Source: an uncultured Pseudomonas sp. (GTDB lineage Bacteria; Pseudomonadota; Gammaproteobacteria; Pseudomonadales; Pseudomonadaceae). From it: a stretch of 64,000 nucleotides of DNA. The position numbers and the translations under genes are program-made. This document shows, piece after piece, positions 1 through 9,125 of this stretch. The stretch covers positions 62,001 to 126,000 of the forward strand of contig NZ_CAJYVE010000031.1 of the NCBI RefSeq assembly GCF_913777995.1, written 5' to 3'. The notes under the pieces were generated by a model, which did no database searches, was not told the origin of the DNA, and was given only the letters and a program-made list of their open reading frames with translations. Numbering within the stretch: the stretch's first letter is position 1; every line of letters begins with the position of its first letter.

Positions 1-3
1 GGG

Positions 4-1023
4 TCAGTTGAGGTGGGCTTTCAGCTCGCCGGCGGCCTGGCGCATCGCGGCGCGGACTTCCGGGATGTGGCTCAGCGGGTTGAGCAGACCGTAGTCGTGG
101 ATCATCCCGTTGTAGCGCACGGCGGTGACCGGTACGCCAGCGGCGTCCAGCTTGCGGGCATAGCCTTCGCCTTCATCGCGCAGCACGTCGAACTCGGCGG
201 TCTGCACCAGCGCCGGCGGCAGGCCGCGCAGTTGCTCGGCACTGGCACGCAGCGGCGAGGCGTGGATCTGCGCGCGCTCGCTGGCATCGGTGGTGTAGTT
301 GTCCCAGAACCACTTCATCATACCCTTGGTCAGGAAGTGCCCTTCGGCGAACTGGTTGTACGAGCCGTCATCGAAGTTCGCGTCGGTCACCGGCCACAGC
401 AGCAGCTGGAAGCGCAGCGCCGGGGTTTTCTGCTCCTTGGCCATCAGCGCGACCACTGCCGCCATGTTGCCACCGACGCTGTTGCCGGCCACGGCCAGGC
501 GCTTGCCGTCGACGCCGATTTCCTTGCCGTGCTCGGCGACCCAGCGGGTAGCGGCGTAGGCCTGGTTGATCGCGGTCGGGTAGTGGGCTTCCGGCGACGG
601 CGTGTAGTCGACGTAGACCGCTACGGCCCCCGAACCCACCACCAGGTCACGGATCAGTCGCTGGTGGGTCGGGAAGTCCCCCAGCACCCAGCCGCCACCG
701 TGGAAGAACATGAACACCGGCAGGTCACCCTTGACCTTGGCGGGGCGGACGATCTGCAGGCGGATCTCCTGGCCGTCGGCCTTGATGGTGCGCGGGGTCA
801 CTTCCACGCCCGACAGGTCCACCTTCACCGAGGCCTGGGCGCCGGTCAGCACGGCCCGGGCATCTTTCGGGCTCAGTTGCTCCAGGGGCTTGCCACCGCC
901 AGCGGCGAGGGCCTCCAGGAACGCCTGGGTGTCGTGTTCCACACCGGGGCTACCGGCAGCGAAGGCGCTGTTGACGGACAATGCGAGGAGGCTGGCGGCG
1001 AGTACTTGGCGAATCGGTTTCAT
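4..1023 (-). CDS. Secreted alpha/beta-hydrolase, HSL-type esterase
   Basis: Carboxylic-ester hydrolase of the hormone-sensitive-lipase type (339 aa); the natural substrate is unknown. An N-terminal signal peptide ends near residue 22 (NSAFA), so the mature enzyme is probably periplasmic or exported. The oxyanion-hole motif HGGGW is at residues 108-112, the nucleophile Ser182 sits in GNSVGG, and Asp279 and His309 are placed to complete the triad. It is complete, including the stop next to the window edge. It is transcribed divergently from a LysR regulator 144 bp away, the usual arrangement for a regulator and its target. Family assignment is firm; substrate and regulation are inference. Confidence 0.9.
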   Translation of the reverse strand: MKPIRQVLAASLLALSVNSAFAAGSPGVEHDTQAFLEALAAGGGKPLEQLSPKDARAVLTGAQASVKVDLSGVEVTPRTIKADGQEIRLQIVRPAKVKGDLPVFMFFHGGGWVLGDFPTHQRLIRDLVVGSGAVAVYVDYTPSPEAHYPTAINQAYAATRWVAEHGKEIGVDGKRLAVAGNSVGGNMAAVVALMAKEQKTPALRFQLLLWPVTDANFDDGSYNQFAEGHFLTKGMMKWFWDNYTTDASERAQIHASPLRASAEQLRGLPPALVQTAEFDVLRDEGEGYARKLDAAGVPVTAVRYNGMIHDYGLLNPLSHIPEVRAAMRQAAGELKAHLN

Positions 1024-1167
1024 GGCTTTTTCCCTAGTCTTTTCAATTGGATAAGTGTTGGTTGTGGTGAGCGTTCGGGCTCGCTTGCAACGTGGACACA
1101 GATTAATTTGGTGCCATCAGGGGAAAAAGCGGCTATAAGGCGTTTAACTGTCAATCAGGAAGAGACA
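1024..1167. promoter_or_regulatory. Divergent promoter region, esterase / LysR regulator
   Basis: 144 bp separate the esterase start (minus strand) from the LysR start (plus strand). It must contain both promoters and probably the LysR operator, because LysR proteins usually bind between themselves and a divergent target. I could not pick a convincing T-N11-A palindrome or -35/-10 pair by eye. The LysR gene has an AGGAAGAG-like ribosome-binding site just before its ATG. Confidence 0.4.
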
Positions 1168-2079
1168 ATGAACCCCTTCGAAGACATGCGTATCTTTTGC
1201 CAGGTGATGGAGTCGGGCAGCTTCACCGCTGCTTCCGAGAAGCTTGGGTTGTCCAAGCAGTTCGTCAGCCGGCGCCTGATGCAGCTCGAAGAACGGCTCG
1301 GCGTACGCCTGCTCAACCGCTCGACGCGACGCCTGGACGTCACGCCACTGGGGCGCAGCTATTACGAAGCCTCGTTGCGCCTGCTCAGCGAAGTGGAACA
1401 GGTCGAGCAGGGCATCGCCGGGCAGAACAGCGAGCCGCGCGGCACCATTCGCATCAGTGCGCCGCTGTCGTTCGCCATCGCTCACCTGGGGTGCCTGGTG
1501 CCGCTGTTCCTGCAGCGCTACAAGGAGGTCAGTATCGAGGTAGACCTCAGCGACCGCCCCGTGGACCTGATCAGCGAGGGCTACGACCTGGTGTTGCGTA
1601 TCGGCACGCTGGAGGACTCTTCGCTGGTCGCCCGGCGTATCGCGAGCATTGAGCGGGTGTATTGCGCCAGCCCGCTGTACCTGGCCGAGAGGGGGCATCC
1701 AGCCAGCCCGGAAGAGCTTCACGAACATGACTGCCTGCCCTACGGCCATAGCCGCCAGGTGCAGTGGCGCTTCGAAGGGGCGGGCAAACCGACCACCGTG
1801 AACGTCGCCGGGCGCATGCGCGTCAACAACGGCGACCTGCTGCGTGATGCAGCCGTCGCCGGCCTGGGCATCACTTACCTGCCGACCTTCATCGTCGGCG
1901 CGGCACTGCGCAGCGGCAGCCTGGTTCGGGTGCTGGACGACCTGCGCCCGGCACCGCTGACCCTCTCGGCGGTGTACCCGCAGCATCGCCAGACGTCGCG
2001 ACCGGTGCAGGCCTTCATCGAATTCCTCAAGGAGCGTCTGGAAGGCAGCATCGAGGCGGGTGATCGCGACCCGGCCTGA
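1168..2079 (+). CDS. LysR-family transcriptional regulator
   Basis: DNA-binding regulator of 303 aa. Residues 1-60 form the LysR winged helix-turn-helix (GSFTAASEKLGLSKQFVSRR, then LEERLGVRLLNRSTR). The rest is a LysR effector-binding domain of the two-lobed periplasmic-binding type, close to the PA0477/DsdC-like group of short LysR proteins. The open frame extends far upstream, but the start at 1168 is set by the family N-terminus (MNPFEDMRIF) and an upstream AGGAAGAGACA Shine-Dalgarno region. It probably controls the divergent esterase gene; the inducer is unknown. Confidence 0.9.
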   Translation: MNPFEDMRIFCQVMESGSFTAASEKLGLSKQFVSRRLMQLEERLGVRLLNRSTRRLDVTPLGRSYYEASLRLLSEVEQVEQGIAGQNSEPRGTIRISAPLSFAIAHLGCLVPLFLQRYKEVSIEVDLSDRPVDLISEGYDLVLRIGTLEDSSLVARRIASIERVYCASPLYLAERGHPASPEELHEHDCLPYGHSRQVQWRFEGAGKPTTVNVAGRMRVNNGDLLRDAAVAGLGITYLPTFIVGAALRSGSLVRVLDDLRPAPLTLSAVYPQHRQTSRPVQAFIEFLKERLEGSIEAGDRDPA

Positions 2080-2106
2080 GGCCTGCATGGTGTGCGGCGC
2101 CGATGG

Positions 2107-3423
2107 TCAGCGCGGCAGCAGGTCGAACGGGTATTGCACGATCAGGTAGACGCGATCCAGGTCATCGTTGCCTTGCGCGGCATTGCCGCGATGGGTGACG
2201 TAGGAGAGTTCCACCGAGAGGTCCTTGAGCGCGCCTCCTGGGGCCTTGTAGGCCAGGGTCAGGTCGCTCTCCCAATGTCGGCCGCCGTTGCCCTGGGCGG
2301 GCACGTAGCGCTCCAGGTCGGCGTCGAACGGGTTGTAGGCCCCGCCCTCGGGCGCATGGCTGCCGTCGATGTGGCTGCCGCGCACATAACGTCCCATGAA
2401 GCTCAGGCCGTCCCACAGGCGGCTCAGGTCCAGGTCGTAGCGGGCTTGCCAGGATTGTTCGCCGGGGCCGTTGAAGTCGGCATATTTGATGGAGTTTGCC
2501 AGGTAGATCGAGTCGCCGCCGACGAAGTCGAATGGCGTATCGCCGTGGATCTTCTGGTAACCGAGGCTGAAGACCTGAATACCGTGACGCAGCTTGAGCA
2601 TGAGACTTGCGGCCGTGGTGGCGATGGCGCCGGCCCTGGCGTTGCCGCTGTCCAGGGTCCGGTACAGGTTGGCGTCCCAGGAAAAGTGTGTCGCGTCACC
2701 CGCCAGCGGATGCAGCCCATGCAGGTTGAAGTAGTACTGCCGCCAGGTGTCGCTCAGCTCGCCGACATACAAGGCGGCACCCAGCGGCTGGTCGCCGCGG
2801 GTCTCGACGCCCGCCAGGCGCAGGCTGCGACCGGCGGTGCTGGCACCGTAGCCCTGGAAGTCGCCGTGGCCGCTGGACTGGTCCTGGTTCTTGAACGCAT
2901 CGAACTGCCCGGCGACCAGGCGCAAGCTCGGCAGGGCCTGACTGTCGAGCAGCCAGCCCCGTGCATATCCGGCTTGCAGACGCTTGTCGGCGGTGTCGAA
3001 CACCGGGGTTTCCACCTCCATTTCGCCGACCAGTAGCCGGGTATCGCCCAGGCGCAGCTTGAGCGCCGCGCCTGCGGATGAATAGTCCGGTTCGGCGCGC
3101 CCATCGCTGTCCAGCGGCAGCAGGCCGGTGCCTGCGGTGCCGCGGCCGCTGTCCAGGCGCAGGCCGACGAAACCGTGCGCCTCTACGCCCAGGCCCACCA
3201 GGCCGGGTGTGTAACCGGAACTGAAGCGGGCGGTGAAGCCCTGCGCCCATTCGCGTCGGTAGTTCTGTTCGCGTTGGCGATCATGCCGGTAGTCGCTGTA
3301 CAGCCAGTAGTTACGCAAGTCCAGGTTGGCCCTGGCGTCTTCCCAGAAACCACCTTCATCGGCCATCGCCGCCTGAGCCAGCAACCCCAGCCAGAGACCG
3401 CTCAGCCAGATGAATCCACGCAT
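2107..3423 (-). CDS. OprD-family outer membrane porin
   Basis: Probable 18-strand substrate-specific porin of the OprD/OccD-OccK type (438 aa). There is a signal peptide (MRGFIWLSGLWLGLLAQAAMA), then an N-terminal DLRNYWLYSDYR segment and repeated amphipathic strands. OprD-family marks include GETMEV-like LVGEMEVETPVFDTADKRL, LAGVETRGD, YKIHGDTPFDFVGG and a terminal LIVQYPFDLL strand. Position 3423 was chosen rather than the frame-opening codon 27 bases upstream because GGAGG lies 8 nt before it and the signal peptide begins there. The transported compound is not predictable; OprD proteins usually take basic amino acids, small peptides or carboxylates. It is a single gene, with no transporter partner adjacent. 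Confidence 0.85.
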   Translation of the reverse strand: MRGFIWLSGLWLGLLAQAAMADEGGFWEDARANLDLRNYWLYSDYRHDRQREQNYRREWAQGFTARFSSGYTPGLVGLGVEAHGFVGLRLDSGRGTAGTGLLPLDSDGRAEPDYSSAGAALKLRLGDTRLLVGEMEVETPVFDTADKRLQAGYARGWLLDSQALPSLRLVAGQFDAFKNQDQSSGHGDFQGYGASTAGRSLRLAGVETRGDQPLGAALYVGELSDTWRQYYFNLHGLHPLAGDATHFSWDANLYRTLDSGNARAGAIATTAASLMLKLRHGIQVFSLGYQKIHGDTPFDFVGGDSIYLANSIKYADFNGPGEQSWQARYDLDLSRLWDGLSFMGRYVRGSHIDGSHAPEGGAYNPFDADLERYVPAQGNGGRHWESDLTLAYKAPGGALKDLSVELSYVTHRGNAAQGNDDLDRVYLIVQYPFDLLPR

Positions 3424-3510
3424 GCCTGAAGCCTCCGCTGTCAAAGGCACACTATCGCGGTGGCCAGGCCTGGCGGATTGAGGGGATGTGCCCAGGTGGC
3501 GGCAGGCTGC

Positions 3511-4167
3511 TCAGTCGTTGACTTCGATGATGCCCTCGCGCACGGCGAACAGCACCAGGCTGGCGATATCGTGAATGCCCAGGCGGTGCATGACCTGCGA
3601 GCGGTGGGCTTCTACGGTCTTCACCGAGAGGCCCAGGCCAACCGCGATGGAGCGGGTCGATTCACCACGGGCGATCAGGCGCAGGATTTCCAGTTGCCGT
3701 TCGGTCAGTGCCACGCTGCCGTTGCGCACCGTCTGGCCCTGGGCTTTCTTGACGGCCTGGCTGACCACCAGTGGCACCACGGCCGAAGACAGGTACTGAT
3801 CGCCACGGCGCAGGGCCTGCAGCGCCAGTTCCAGCTCCAGCACGCTGGCGCTCTTGAGCAGGTAACCATGGGCGCCCAGTTGCAGGCACTTCATGACGAA
3901 TTCCGAATCGGTGTGCATCGACAGCATCAGCACCTTGCAATGCGGTGCGTGCAGCGCAAGTTCCTCCAGTGTCTGGACGCTGGCGGTGCGCTCCACCGAC
4001 ATGTCCAACAGCACGATTTCAGGAGCCAGCACGACGGCCAGCTCGATGGCGCTCAGGGTGTCGTCGGCTTCACCGACGATTTCGTATTCGTTGTGTTTTT
4101 CCAGCAGTGCCCGGATGCCGGCCCTGAATAGCGGGTAGTCATCGGCGAGCAAGATTCGGCAAGGCAT
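3511..4167 (-). CDS. NarL/FixJ-type response regulator (orphan)
   Basis: Two-domain response regulator of 218 aa. The receiver domain has acidic residues D9/D10, phosphoacceptor D55 (IVLLDMS) and K105. The LuxR-type helix-turn-helix is at residues 154-210 (LTERQLEILRLIARGES ... SVKTVEAHRSQVMHRLGI). All key receiver residues are intact, so it should be phosphorylatable. No histidine kinase is adjacent; the only kinase nearby is CheA, transcribed in the same direction upstream but separated by 400 bp. Target genes are unknown. The short distance to the porin gene does not by itself show co-regulation. Confidence 0.88.
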   Translation of the reverse strand: MPCRILLADDYPLFRAGIRALLEKHNEYEIVGEADDTLSAIELAVVLAPEIVLLDMSVERTASVQTLEELALHAPHCKVLMLSMHTDSEFVMKCLQLGAHGYLLKSASVLELELALQALRRGDQYLSSAVVPLVVSQAVKKAQGQTVRNGSVALTERQLEILRLIARGESTRSIAVGLGLSVKTVEAHRSQVMHRLGIHDIASLVLFAVREGIIEVND

Positions 4168-4567
4168 AGATCAGGCCTGTGGCGCATGAGTGTTGGGATG
4201 CCGTCTTCGCAAGTGGTTTGAAAACTTCTGCGGGCGTTAGCGCTGCGTTGTTAGTTGTGCCGTACTGCATCGAGACCAGGTGCAATGTGTTTATTCACTA
4301 TAAGTAAACTTTGATTTTTCGCCTGTTTACTTTTCGGCATTCACTCCAGGAGCCTGTACCGAGGTTTACCCCGTCCGGTGAATCGTGCGTCGCCAAGGTT
4401 CATTCCCGTCAAGTCTTCGCGCAACTTGTGCGTTCAGGTGGCGTTGTTGTATCCCGTGGCAGATCTGGCTGAGTTGCCATATCGAAGCGAATACTTCGAT
4501 CCGCATCCGTCGTGCTGACGCGGACGCCACAGGCAGGCGTCCTTGTCCTGTGATTCCAGCTGATCCG
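4168..4567. other. Intergenic region between cheB and the response regulator
   Basis: 400 bp without a convincing gene. Two clear hairpins are present: a perfect 7-bp stem (ATCGAAG / CTTCGAT) at 4481-4500, and GGACGCC / GGCGTCC at 4522-4542. Neither is followed by a T-run in the direction of cheB transcription, so they are not textbook terminators. The stretch around 4270-4340 is AT-rich and is the likely promoter of the downstream response regulator. A 74-codon frame on the minus strand here has no family resemblance and was not called. Confidence 0.4.
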
Positions 4568-5626
4568 TCAGCCGTGTCGAGCATGGTCACCGAACTGCTG
4601 GATCAGCAGCGGTACCCTGGATAACGGTTCCACCGTCTGCGCCGCGCCCATGCGGATGGCTTCCTTGGGCATGCCGAACACCACGCAGCTGGCTTCGTCT
4701 TGCGCCACCGTCTGTGCGCCGCTTTCGCGCATGGCCAGCAGGCCGCGAGCACCGTCGTCACCCATGCCGGTCATGATGATGCCCAGTGTGTTAGCCCCTG
4801 CATGGCGCGCCACGGAGCGGAACAGCACGTCCACCGAAGGTTTGTGACGATTCACCGGTGGGCCGTCGAGTACCTCGACCTGATAATGCGCACCGCTGCG
4901 CTTGAGCTGCATGTGGAAACCACCTGGAGCGATCAGGGCCAGGCCAGTATGCACGCGATCAAGGTGCTTGGCTTCGCGAACTTCGATCTGGCACAGATTA
5001 TCCAGGCGCCGGGCGAAATCCGCAGTGAATTTCTCCGGCATGTGTTGAACGATCACAATGCCCGGGCAGTCACGCGGCAACTGCCGAAGTACGTATTCCA
5101 GTGCCTGGGTGCCGCCTGTGGAACAGCCCAGCGCGACCACCCGGTCGGTGGTCTGCAGGAGTGGGCTGACCGGGGCAGGGGCCTGGGTTTTCTTCGCTGC
5201 CAGCCCAGGCACAGCGTTGAATAGCCGCGGGCGTGTGCGGGCGGCTTCTTCGATCTTGCGGATCAGGTCCCCGGACATTTGCTCCAGGCTCTGGCGCAGA
5301 CCCAGGCGCGCTTTGGTGAACACGCCGACGGCGCCGGCCGAAAGCGCTTCTACGGAAACCCCGGCACCGTCTTCGGTCAGGGTCGAGCAGATCAGCGTCG
5401 GCGTCGGTCGCTCGCTCATGATCTGGCGCAGGAAAGTCAGGCCGTCCATGCGCGGCATCTCGATGTCGAGAATCAGCACGTCGGGCCAGTCGCGGCGCAT
5501 CTTTTCGATGGCATACAACGGATCGCCGGCCTGCCCGATGACTTTGATACCCGGATGATTGTCCAGGCAGCCGGTCAGAACCTGGCGTACCAGGGCCGAG
5601 TCGTCGACGATGAAAACCTTGATCAT
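4568..5626 (-). CDS. cheB: Chemotaxis methylesterase/glutaminase CheB
   Basis: Removes methyl groups from (and may deamidate) chemoreceptor glutamates during adaptation. It has 352 aa: an N-terminal receiver with phosphoacceptor D54 ([12 protein letters not shown]), a linker at about 125-160, and the methylesterase domain with catalytic Ser169 (LGCSTGG), His195 (VQHMPE) and Asp291 (TGMGDDG). The domain set is complete. It is the last gene of the chemosensory operon, and its ATG overlaps the cheD stop by 4 bp, implying translational coupling. CheA in the same operon is the likely phosphodonor. Confidence 0.95.
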   Translation of the reverse strand: MIKVFIVDDSALVRQVLTGCLDNHPGIKVIGQAGDPLYAIEKMRRDWPDVLILDIEMPRMDGLTFLRQIMSERPTPTLICSTLTEDGAGVSVEALSAGAVGVFTKARLGLRQSLEQMSGDLIRKIEEAARTRPRLFNAVPGLAAKKTQAPAPVSPLLQTTDRVVALGCSTGGTQALEYVLRQLPRDCPGIVIVQHMPEKFTADFARRLDNLCQIEVREAKHLDRVHTGLALIAPGGFHMQLKRSGAHYQVEVLDGPPVNRHKPSVDVLFRSVARHAGANTLGIIMTGMGDDGARGLLAMRESGAQTVAQDEASCVVFGMPKEAIRMGAAQTVEPLSRVPLLIQQFGDHARHG

Positions 5627-6132
5627 GATATCCGTCTCTGCTGTAAGGCCAGCCTCATCAGCTTGCGCTCGCAGTCGATGCGGCCGCTGTGGCCGTCGAT
5701 GCTGAGGCGCCGATAGAGGTCGCCCTCCAGGTCACAATGGTCTACTTGCCAGTTGCGTTGCTGGAACTGGCGCAGTGCGAATTCGCTGTTGCTATGGCCA
5801 ACCTGGCGCATGCCGCGGCGCGGTGAGCCGTTCAGCGTACCGCCACCGAACAGGCTCTTGCGGTACTCGCCGGGGCGGGTGCCGAAACGTTGCATGTCTT
5901 GCTCCAGGCGACGGAACACCGCCTCGCCGTAACGGGTATCGGCGTCTTCGTCTGGGCCGTTGCTGCGTGCAGGGTCGCGTGGCAGTACGTAGTGGGACAC
6001 CGACAGCAGCCGCCAACGCGGGTGCCAGAGGATGATCGACACGCAGCTGCCCAGCAGCGTCGTGACCGGCCCATCGTGGCGACCGAAGAAATAGTCGCCT
6101 GGACGCAGGAAAAGCGAAGAAATCACAGACAT
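5623..6132 (-). CDS. cheD: Chemoreceptor glutamine deamidase CheD
   Basis: 169 aa. CheD deamidates receptor glutamines to glutamates and can interact with CheY phosphatases of the CheC type. The catalytic Cys30 lies in [11 protein letters not shown] and His47 in SVSHYVLP, matching the family pattern of GSC followed about 17 residues later by H. The protein is at the usual length and shows no defect. The gene overlaps cheB by 4 bp and cheR by 10 bp, so the three adaptation enzymes are made as a coupled block. No CheC is present in the window. Confidence 0.93.
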   Translation of the reverse strand: MSVISSLFLRPGDYFFGRHDGPVTTLLGSCVSIILWHPRWRLLSVSHYVLPRDPARSNGPDEDADTRYGEAVFRRLEQDMQRFGTRPGEYRKSLFGGGTLNGSPRRGMRQVGHSNSEFALRQFQQRNWQVDHCDLEGDLYRRLSIDGHSGRIDCERKLMRLALQQRRIS

Positions 6133-6935
6133 TCGTATACCGAGGGTTGGACCAGTCGCACAGGCAACTGCAGGCCATGGATACTCTCGGCATGACCAAT
6201 GAACAGAAGCCCTCCTGGGCGCAACTGGCCGATGACGCGTTGCAGGATGCGTTTCTTCTCGTCACCGTCGAAATAGATCAGGACATTGCGCAGGAAGATA
6301 GCGTCGAACGGCCCCAGGTCTTCGGCCAGCGGCTGAACAAGGTTGACCTCGCGCAGGGTGAGTCGTTCACGCAGGGCCGCCTGCACGCGGAAGCGCCCGC
6401 TCATGTCGCCGATGCCGCTCAGGCAGTAGCGCTGCAACCAACCTTCGGGGAAGTACTTGGCCTGGGCGAGATCGTAGATGCCGTCCTGGGCCTTTTTCAG
6501 CACGCTCAGGCTCAGGTCGCTGCCGGTGATCGACCAGTCCTTGGTCGCAGCATGTTCACTGAGCACCATGGCGATGCTGTAGGGCTCCTCGCCGGAAGAG
6601 CAGGCGGCGCTCCACAGGCGCAGCGAGCCACGCTGCCGCGCTGCCCACTGGCCCAGGAAGTCGAAATGCGGATGCTCGCGGAAGAAGTAGGTTTCGTTGG
6701 TGGTCAGCAGGTCGACCACCAGGCGTTTTTCCTGGCGGTACTGCGGCTGTTCGATCAACTGCAGGTATTCCCTGAAGCTGCCCAGACGGTAGTGGCGCAG
6801 GCGCTTCATCAGACGCCCGGCCACCAGTGGCCGCTTGTTGTCGGCCAGCTGGATGCCGGAGGCCTCGGCCATCATCTTTTGCAGCTGCCGGAACTCGCTG
6901 TCACCGAGTGTCGGCATCTTGAGTGCATCGGCCAT
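6123..6935 (-). CDS. cheR: Chemoreceptor methyltransferase CheR
   Basis: SAM-dependent methyltransferase that adds methyl groups to MCP glutamates. Start 6935 (MADALKMPTLGD) gives 270 aa; an in-frame TTG 18 bases upstream would overlap cheW, and AAGGGA before 6935 supports the shorter form. The N-terminal helical domain (residues 1-80) precedes the Rossmann domain with LRLWSAACSSGEEPYSIA (SAM binding), FDAIFLRNVLIYFD and a C-terminal GHAES motif. It lies 1 bp from the cheW stop. The partner MCP in the operon lacks a recognisable C-terminal tethering pentapeptide, so CheR may dock directly on the methylation helices. Confidence 0.95.
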   Translation of the reverse strand: MADALKMPTLGDSEFRQLQKMMAEASGIQLADNKRPLVAGRLMKRLRHYRLGSFREYLQLIEQPQYRQEKRLVVDLLTTNETYFFREHPHFDFLGQWAARQRGSLRLWSAACSSGEEPYSIAMVLSEHAATKDWSITGSDLSLSVLKKAQDGIYDLAQAKYFPEGWLQRYCLSGIGDMSGRFRVQAALRERLTLREVNLVQPLAEDLGPFDAIFLRNVLIYFDGDEKKRILQRVIGQLRPGGLLFIGHAESIHGLQLPVRLVQPSVYECL

Positions 6936-6936
6936 C

Positions 6937-7458
6937 TCAGCTTCCCTTGGCAATCGCTAGGCTGAGCTGGCGGATATCGTCGAGGGACAACACCTGCGGA
7001 ATGTTCAGGATGATGGTGAAGGTCTGCTCGTTGCGCGCCATGCCGGCGATGAAGTCGGTACGGATGCCCGCGCCGAACGGCGGCGGTGGCACCACCTGCT
7101 GCGGGTCGATGTCCAGCACCGCGTCCACCGCATCGACCACCAGGCCGATGCGCTGTTGCTGGTCTTCCATGGGCAGGTCGATGATCACGATGCAGGTGCG
7201 CTTGCCGGCTTTGGTCAGCTCGAAGCCGAAGCGTGCAGCCAGGTCGAGCACCGGTACCACGTTGCCGCGCAGGTTGATCACCCCGTGGATGAACGCCGGC
7301 ATCATCGGTACCGCCGTCACGTCGTGGTACTCGATGATTTCCCGCACCAGGTCGATGGGCAGGGCGTAGGCGGCGTCACGCACGCGAAACGACAGATGCT
7401 GCACGCTCATGTCGTGGGCATTGTCGAACGTTGAGTCGATGGGCTTGGCAAGGTTCAT
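6937..7458 (-). CDS. cheW: Chemotaxis coupling protein CheW
   Basis: SH3-like adaptor that links CheA to receptors in the signalling array (173 aa). Typical CheW features are FRVRDAAYALPIDLVREIIEY, the PAFIHGVINLRGNVVPVLDL segment and GLVVDAVDAVLDI. An in-frame GTG lies 6 bases upstream, but the ATG at 7458 has a GGAG motif at better spacing (about 8 nt), so it was preferred. It lies between the MCP and cheR in a compact operon and is the only CheW in the window. Confidence 0.95.
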   Translation of the reverse strand: MNLAKPIDSTFDNAHDMSVQHLSFRVRDAAYALPIDLVREIIEYHDVTAVPMMPAFIHGVINLRGNVVPVLDLAARFGFELTKAGKRTCIVIIDLPMEDQQQRIGLVVDAVDAVLDIDPQQVVPPPPFGAGIRTDFIAGMARNEQTFTIILNIPQVLSLDDIRQLSLAIAKGS

Positions 7459-7470
7459 GGTCACACTCCA

Positions 7471-9099
7471 TCAACCGAAACTGACGAACTGACCTTCATC
7501 CACCTGGCCCTTGCTGCGCTGCCAGGAGGACGAGCCACCCGAGTGCGTGTCCTGGACACGCGGCAGCGGACGGCTGGCGGCGTTCTCGTCGAAGCGGAAG
7601 AAACCGATCAGTTCCTGCAGCTGGCCGGCCTGGGCGTTCATTTCTTCAGCGGTGGCGGCCAGTTCCTCGGAGGCCGAGGCGTTCTGCTGGGTGATCTGGT
7701 TCATCTGGCCCATGGCGATGTTGATCTGCCCGGCCGCGCCGCTCTGCTCCTGGGACGCGGCAGTGATCTCCTGCACCAGGTCGGAAGTCTTCTGGATGTT
7801 CGGCACGATCTCGTTGAGCAGGCGACCGGCCTGCTCGGCCAGTTGCACGCTGCTGGAGGCCACCTGGCCGATTTCCTGGGCCGCGACCTGGCTGCGTTCG
7901 GCCAGCTTGCGTACCTCGGCGGCCACCACCGCGAAGCCCTTGCCGTGGTCACCGGCGCGTGCCGCTTCGATGGCCGCGTTGAGGGCCAGCAGGTTGGTCT
8001 GGTAGGCGATGTCGTCGATGATGCTGATCTTGTCGGCGATCTGCTTCATGGCTTCGACGGTATCGACTACTGCACCGCCACCCTGGACGGCGTCGTTGGC
8101 GGCCTTGCCGGCGATGCCGTCGGTGATCTTGGCGCTTTCGGTGTTCTGCGCGATGGAGGCGGACATCTGCTCCACCGACGCCGTGGTTTCTTCGACGCTG
8201 GCGGCCTGTTCGTTGGCGGCCTGGCTCAGCGACTGCGAGGTCGAACTGACCTGCTCGGACGCCGAAGACAGCGCGTCGGCAGCGCTGCGTACATCGCCCA
8301 GTATGCTGCGCAGGCGCACCGTGGTGTTCTGCATCGAACTCAGCAACTGGCCAGTCTCGTCCTTGCTGTTGACTTCCAGGTCTTTGCTCAGGTCGCCGGC
8401 GGCCATGCGGTTGGAGGCTTCGACGGCGACGTTCAGCGGCCTGGTGATGCTGCGGGTGACCAGCACACCAATCAGCATGCCCAGCAGAGTGGCGGCAATC
8501 AGTAGGCCGATCATCTGCACGCGTGAGCTTTCCGCAATGCTGGTGATTTCATCATTGGCCTGGCCGGTACGGGCTTTCTTTTCCTGGACCATATCGCCCA
8601 GCATGCCGTCGATCAGGTCGGCACTGGTTTTGAACACCGGCATCATGGCCGTCACATCGCTCGTATCCTGGTACTGGCCGGAGCGGTTGCTGAGGTTGAT
8701 GATCTGCTTGAACTTCGCTTCATAGTCAGCCAGTGGCGCGTTCAATTTATCCAGACGCTCCAGGCCGTCCTTGGTCACGAAGTTTTCGCGAGCCAGGGTC
8801 ATCTGCCTGCGTGTCTCGTCCAGAGCCGCCTGTGCCCTGGCGAAGGCACTGTTACGTTCATCCGGATTGGTGGCCAGCAGTCCGGTACGGATGGCCCGCC
8901 CGGAAGTGATCAGCTGAATGTTGGCTTCCTGCAGCTGCACCATGCCTTCGACGTCAGTGTTGTACATGCGGTCCGACAGGGTATTGACCTGGTCGAGGTT
9001 GCGAATGCCCAGCCCGCCGATGATGGCGGTCAGGATGATGACCACCAGAAAGCCCAGTGTCAGCCTTGCTCCTATCTTCATATTGCGTACGAACTGCAT
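7471..9099 (-). CDS. Methyl-accepting chemotaxis protein with 4HB-type sensor domain
   Basis: Transmembrane chemoreceptor of 542 aa. TM1 is at about residues 8-30, a periplasmic four-helix-bundle-like sensor domain at about 31-192, TM2 at 194-213 and HAMP at about 214-266. The cytoplasmic coiled coil has the conserved hairpin tip ([20 protein letters not shown]) around residues 365-385. The start at 9099 has AGGAG 7 nt upstream; the frame is open further upstream but that part is antisense-like shadow. The C-terminus ends GQFVSFG, not the xWxxF pentapeptide used to tether CheR/CheB. It is encoded inside the che operon, so it is presumably the dedicated input receptor. Ligand unknown. Confidence 0.93.
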   Translation of the reverse strand: MQFVRNMKIGARLTLGFLVVIILTAIIGGLGIRNLDQVNTLSDRMYNTDVEGMVQLQEANIQLITSGRAIRTGLLATNPDERNSAFARAQAALDETRRQMTLARENFVTKDGLERLDKLNAPLADYEAKFKQIINLSNRSGQYQDTSDVTAMMPVFKTSADLIDGMLGDMVQEKKARTGQANDEITSIAESSRVQMIGLLIAATLLGMLIGVLVTRSITRPLNVAVEASNRMAAGDLSKDLEVNSKDETGQLLSSMQNTTVRLRSILGDVRSAADALSSASEQVSSTSQSLSQAANEQAASVEETTASVEQMSASIAQNTESAKITDGIAGKAANDAVQGGGAVVDTVEAMKQIADKISIIDDIAYQTNLLALNAAIEAARAGDHGKGFAVVAAEVRKLAERSQVAAQEIGQVASSSVQLAEQAGRLLNEIVPNIQKTSDLVQEITAASQEQSGAAGQINIAMGQMNQITQQNASASEELAATAEEMNAQAGQLQELIGFFRFDENAASRPLPRVQDTHSGGSSSWQRSKGQVDEGQFVSFG

Positions 9100-9125
9100 G
9101 ATGAATCTCCTGAAGGGCTGTTGTA

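Noticed and set aside
4366-4590. 74-codon minus-strand frame in the cheB downstream gap
   Set aside because: No homology features, and it overlaps the 3' end of cheB.
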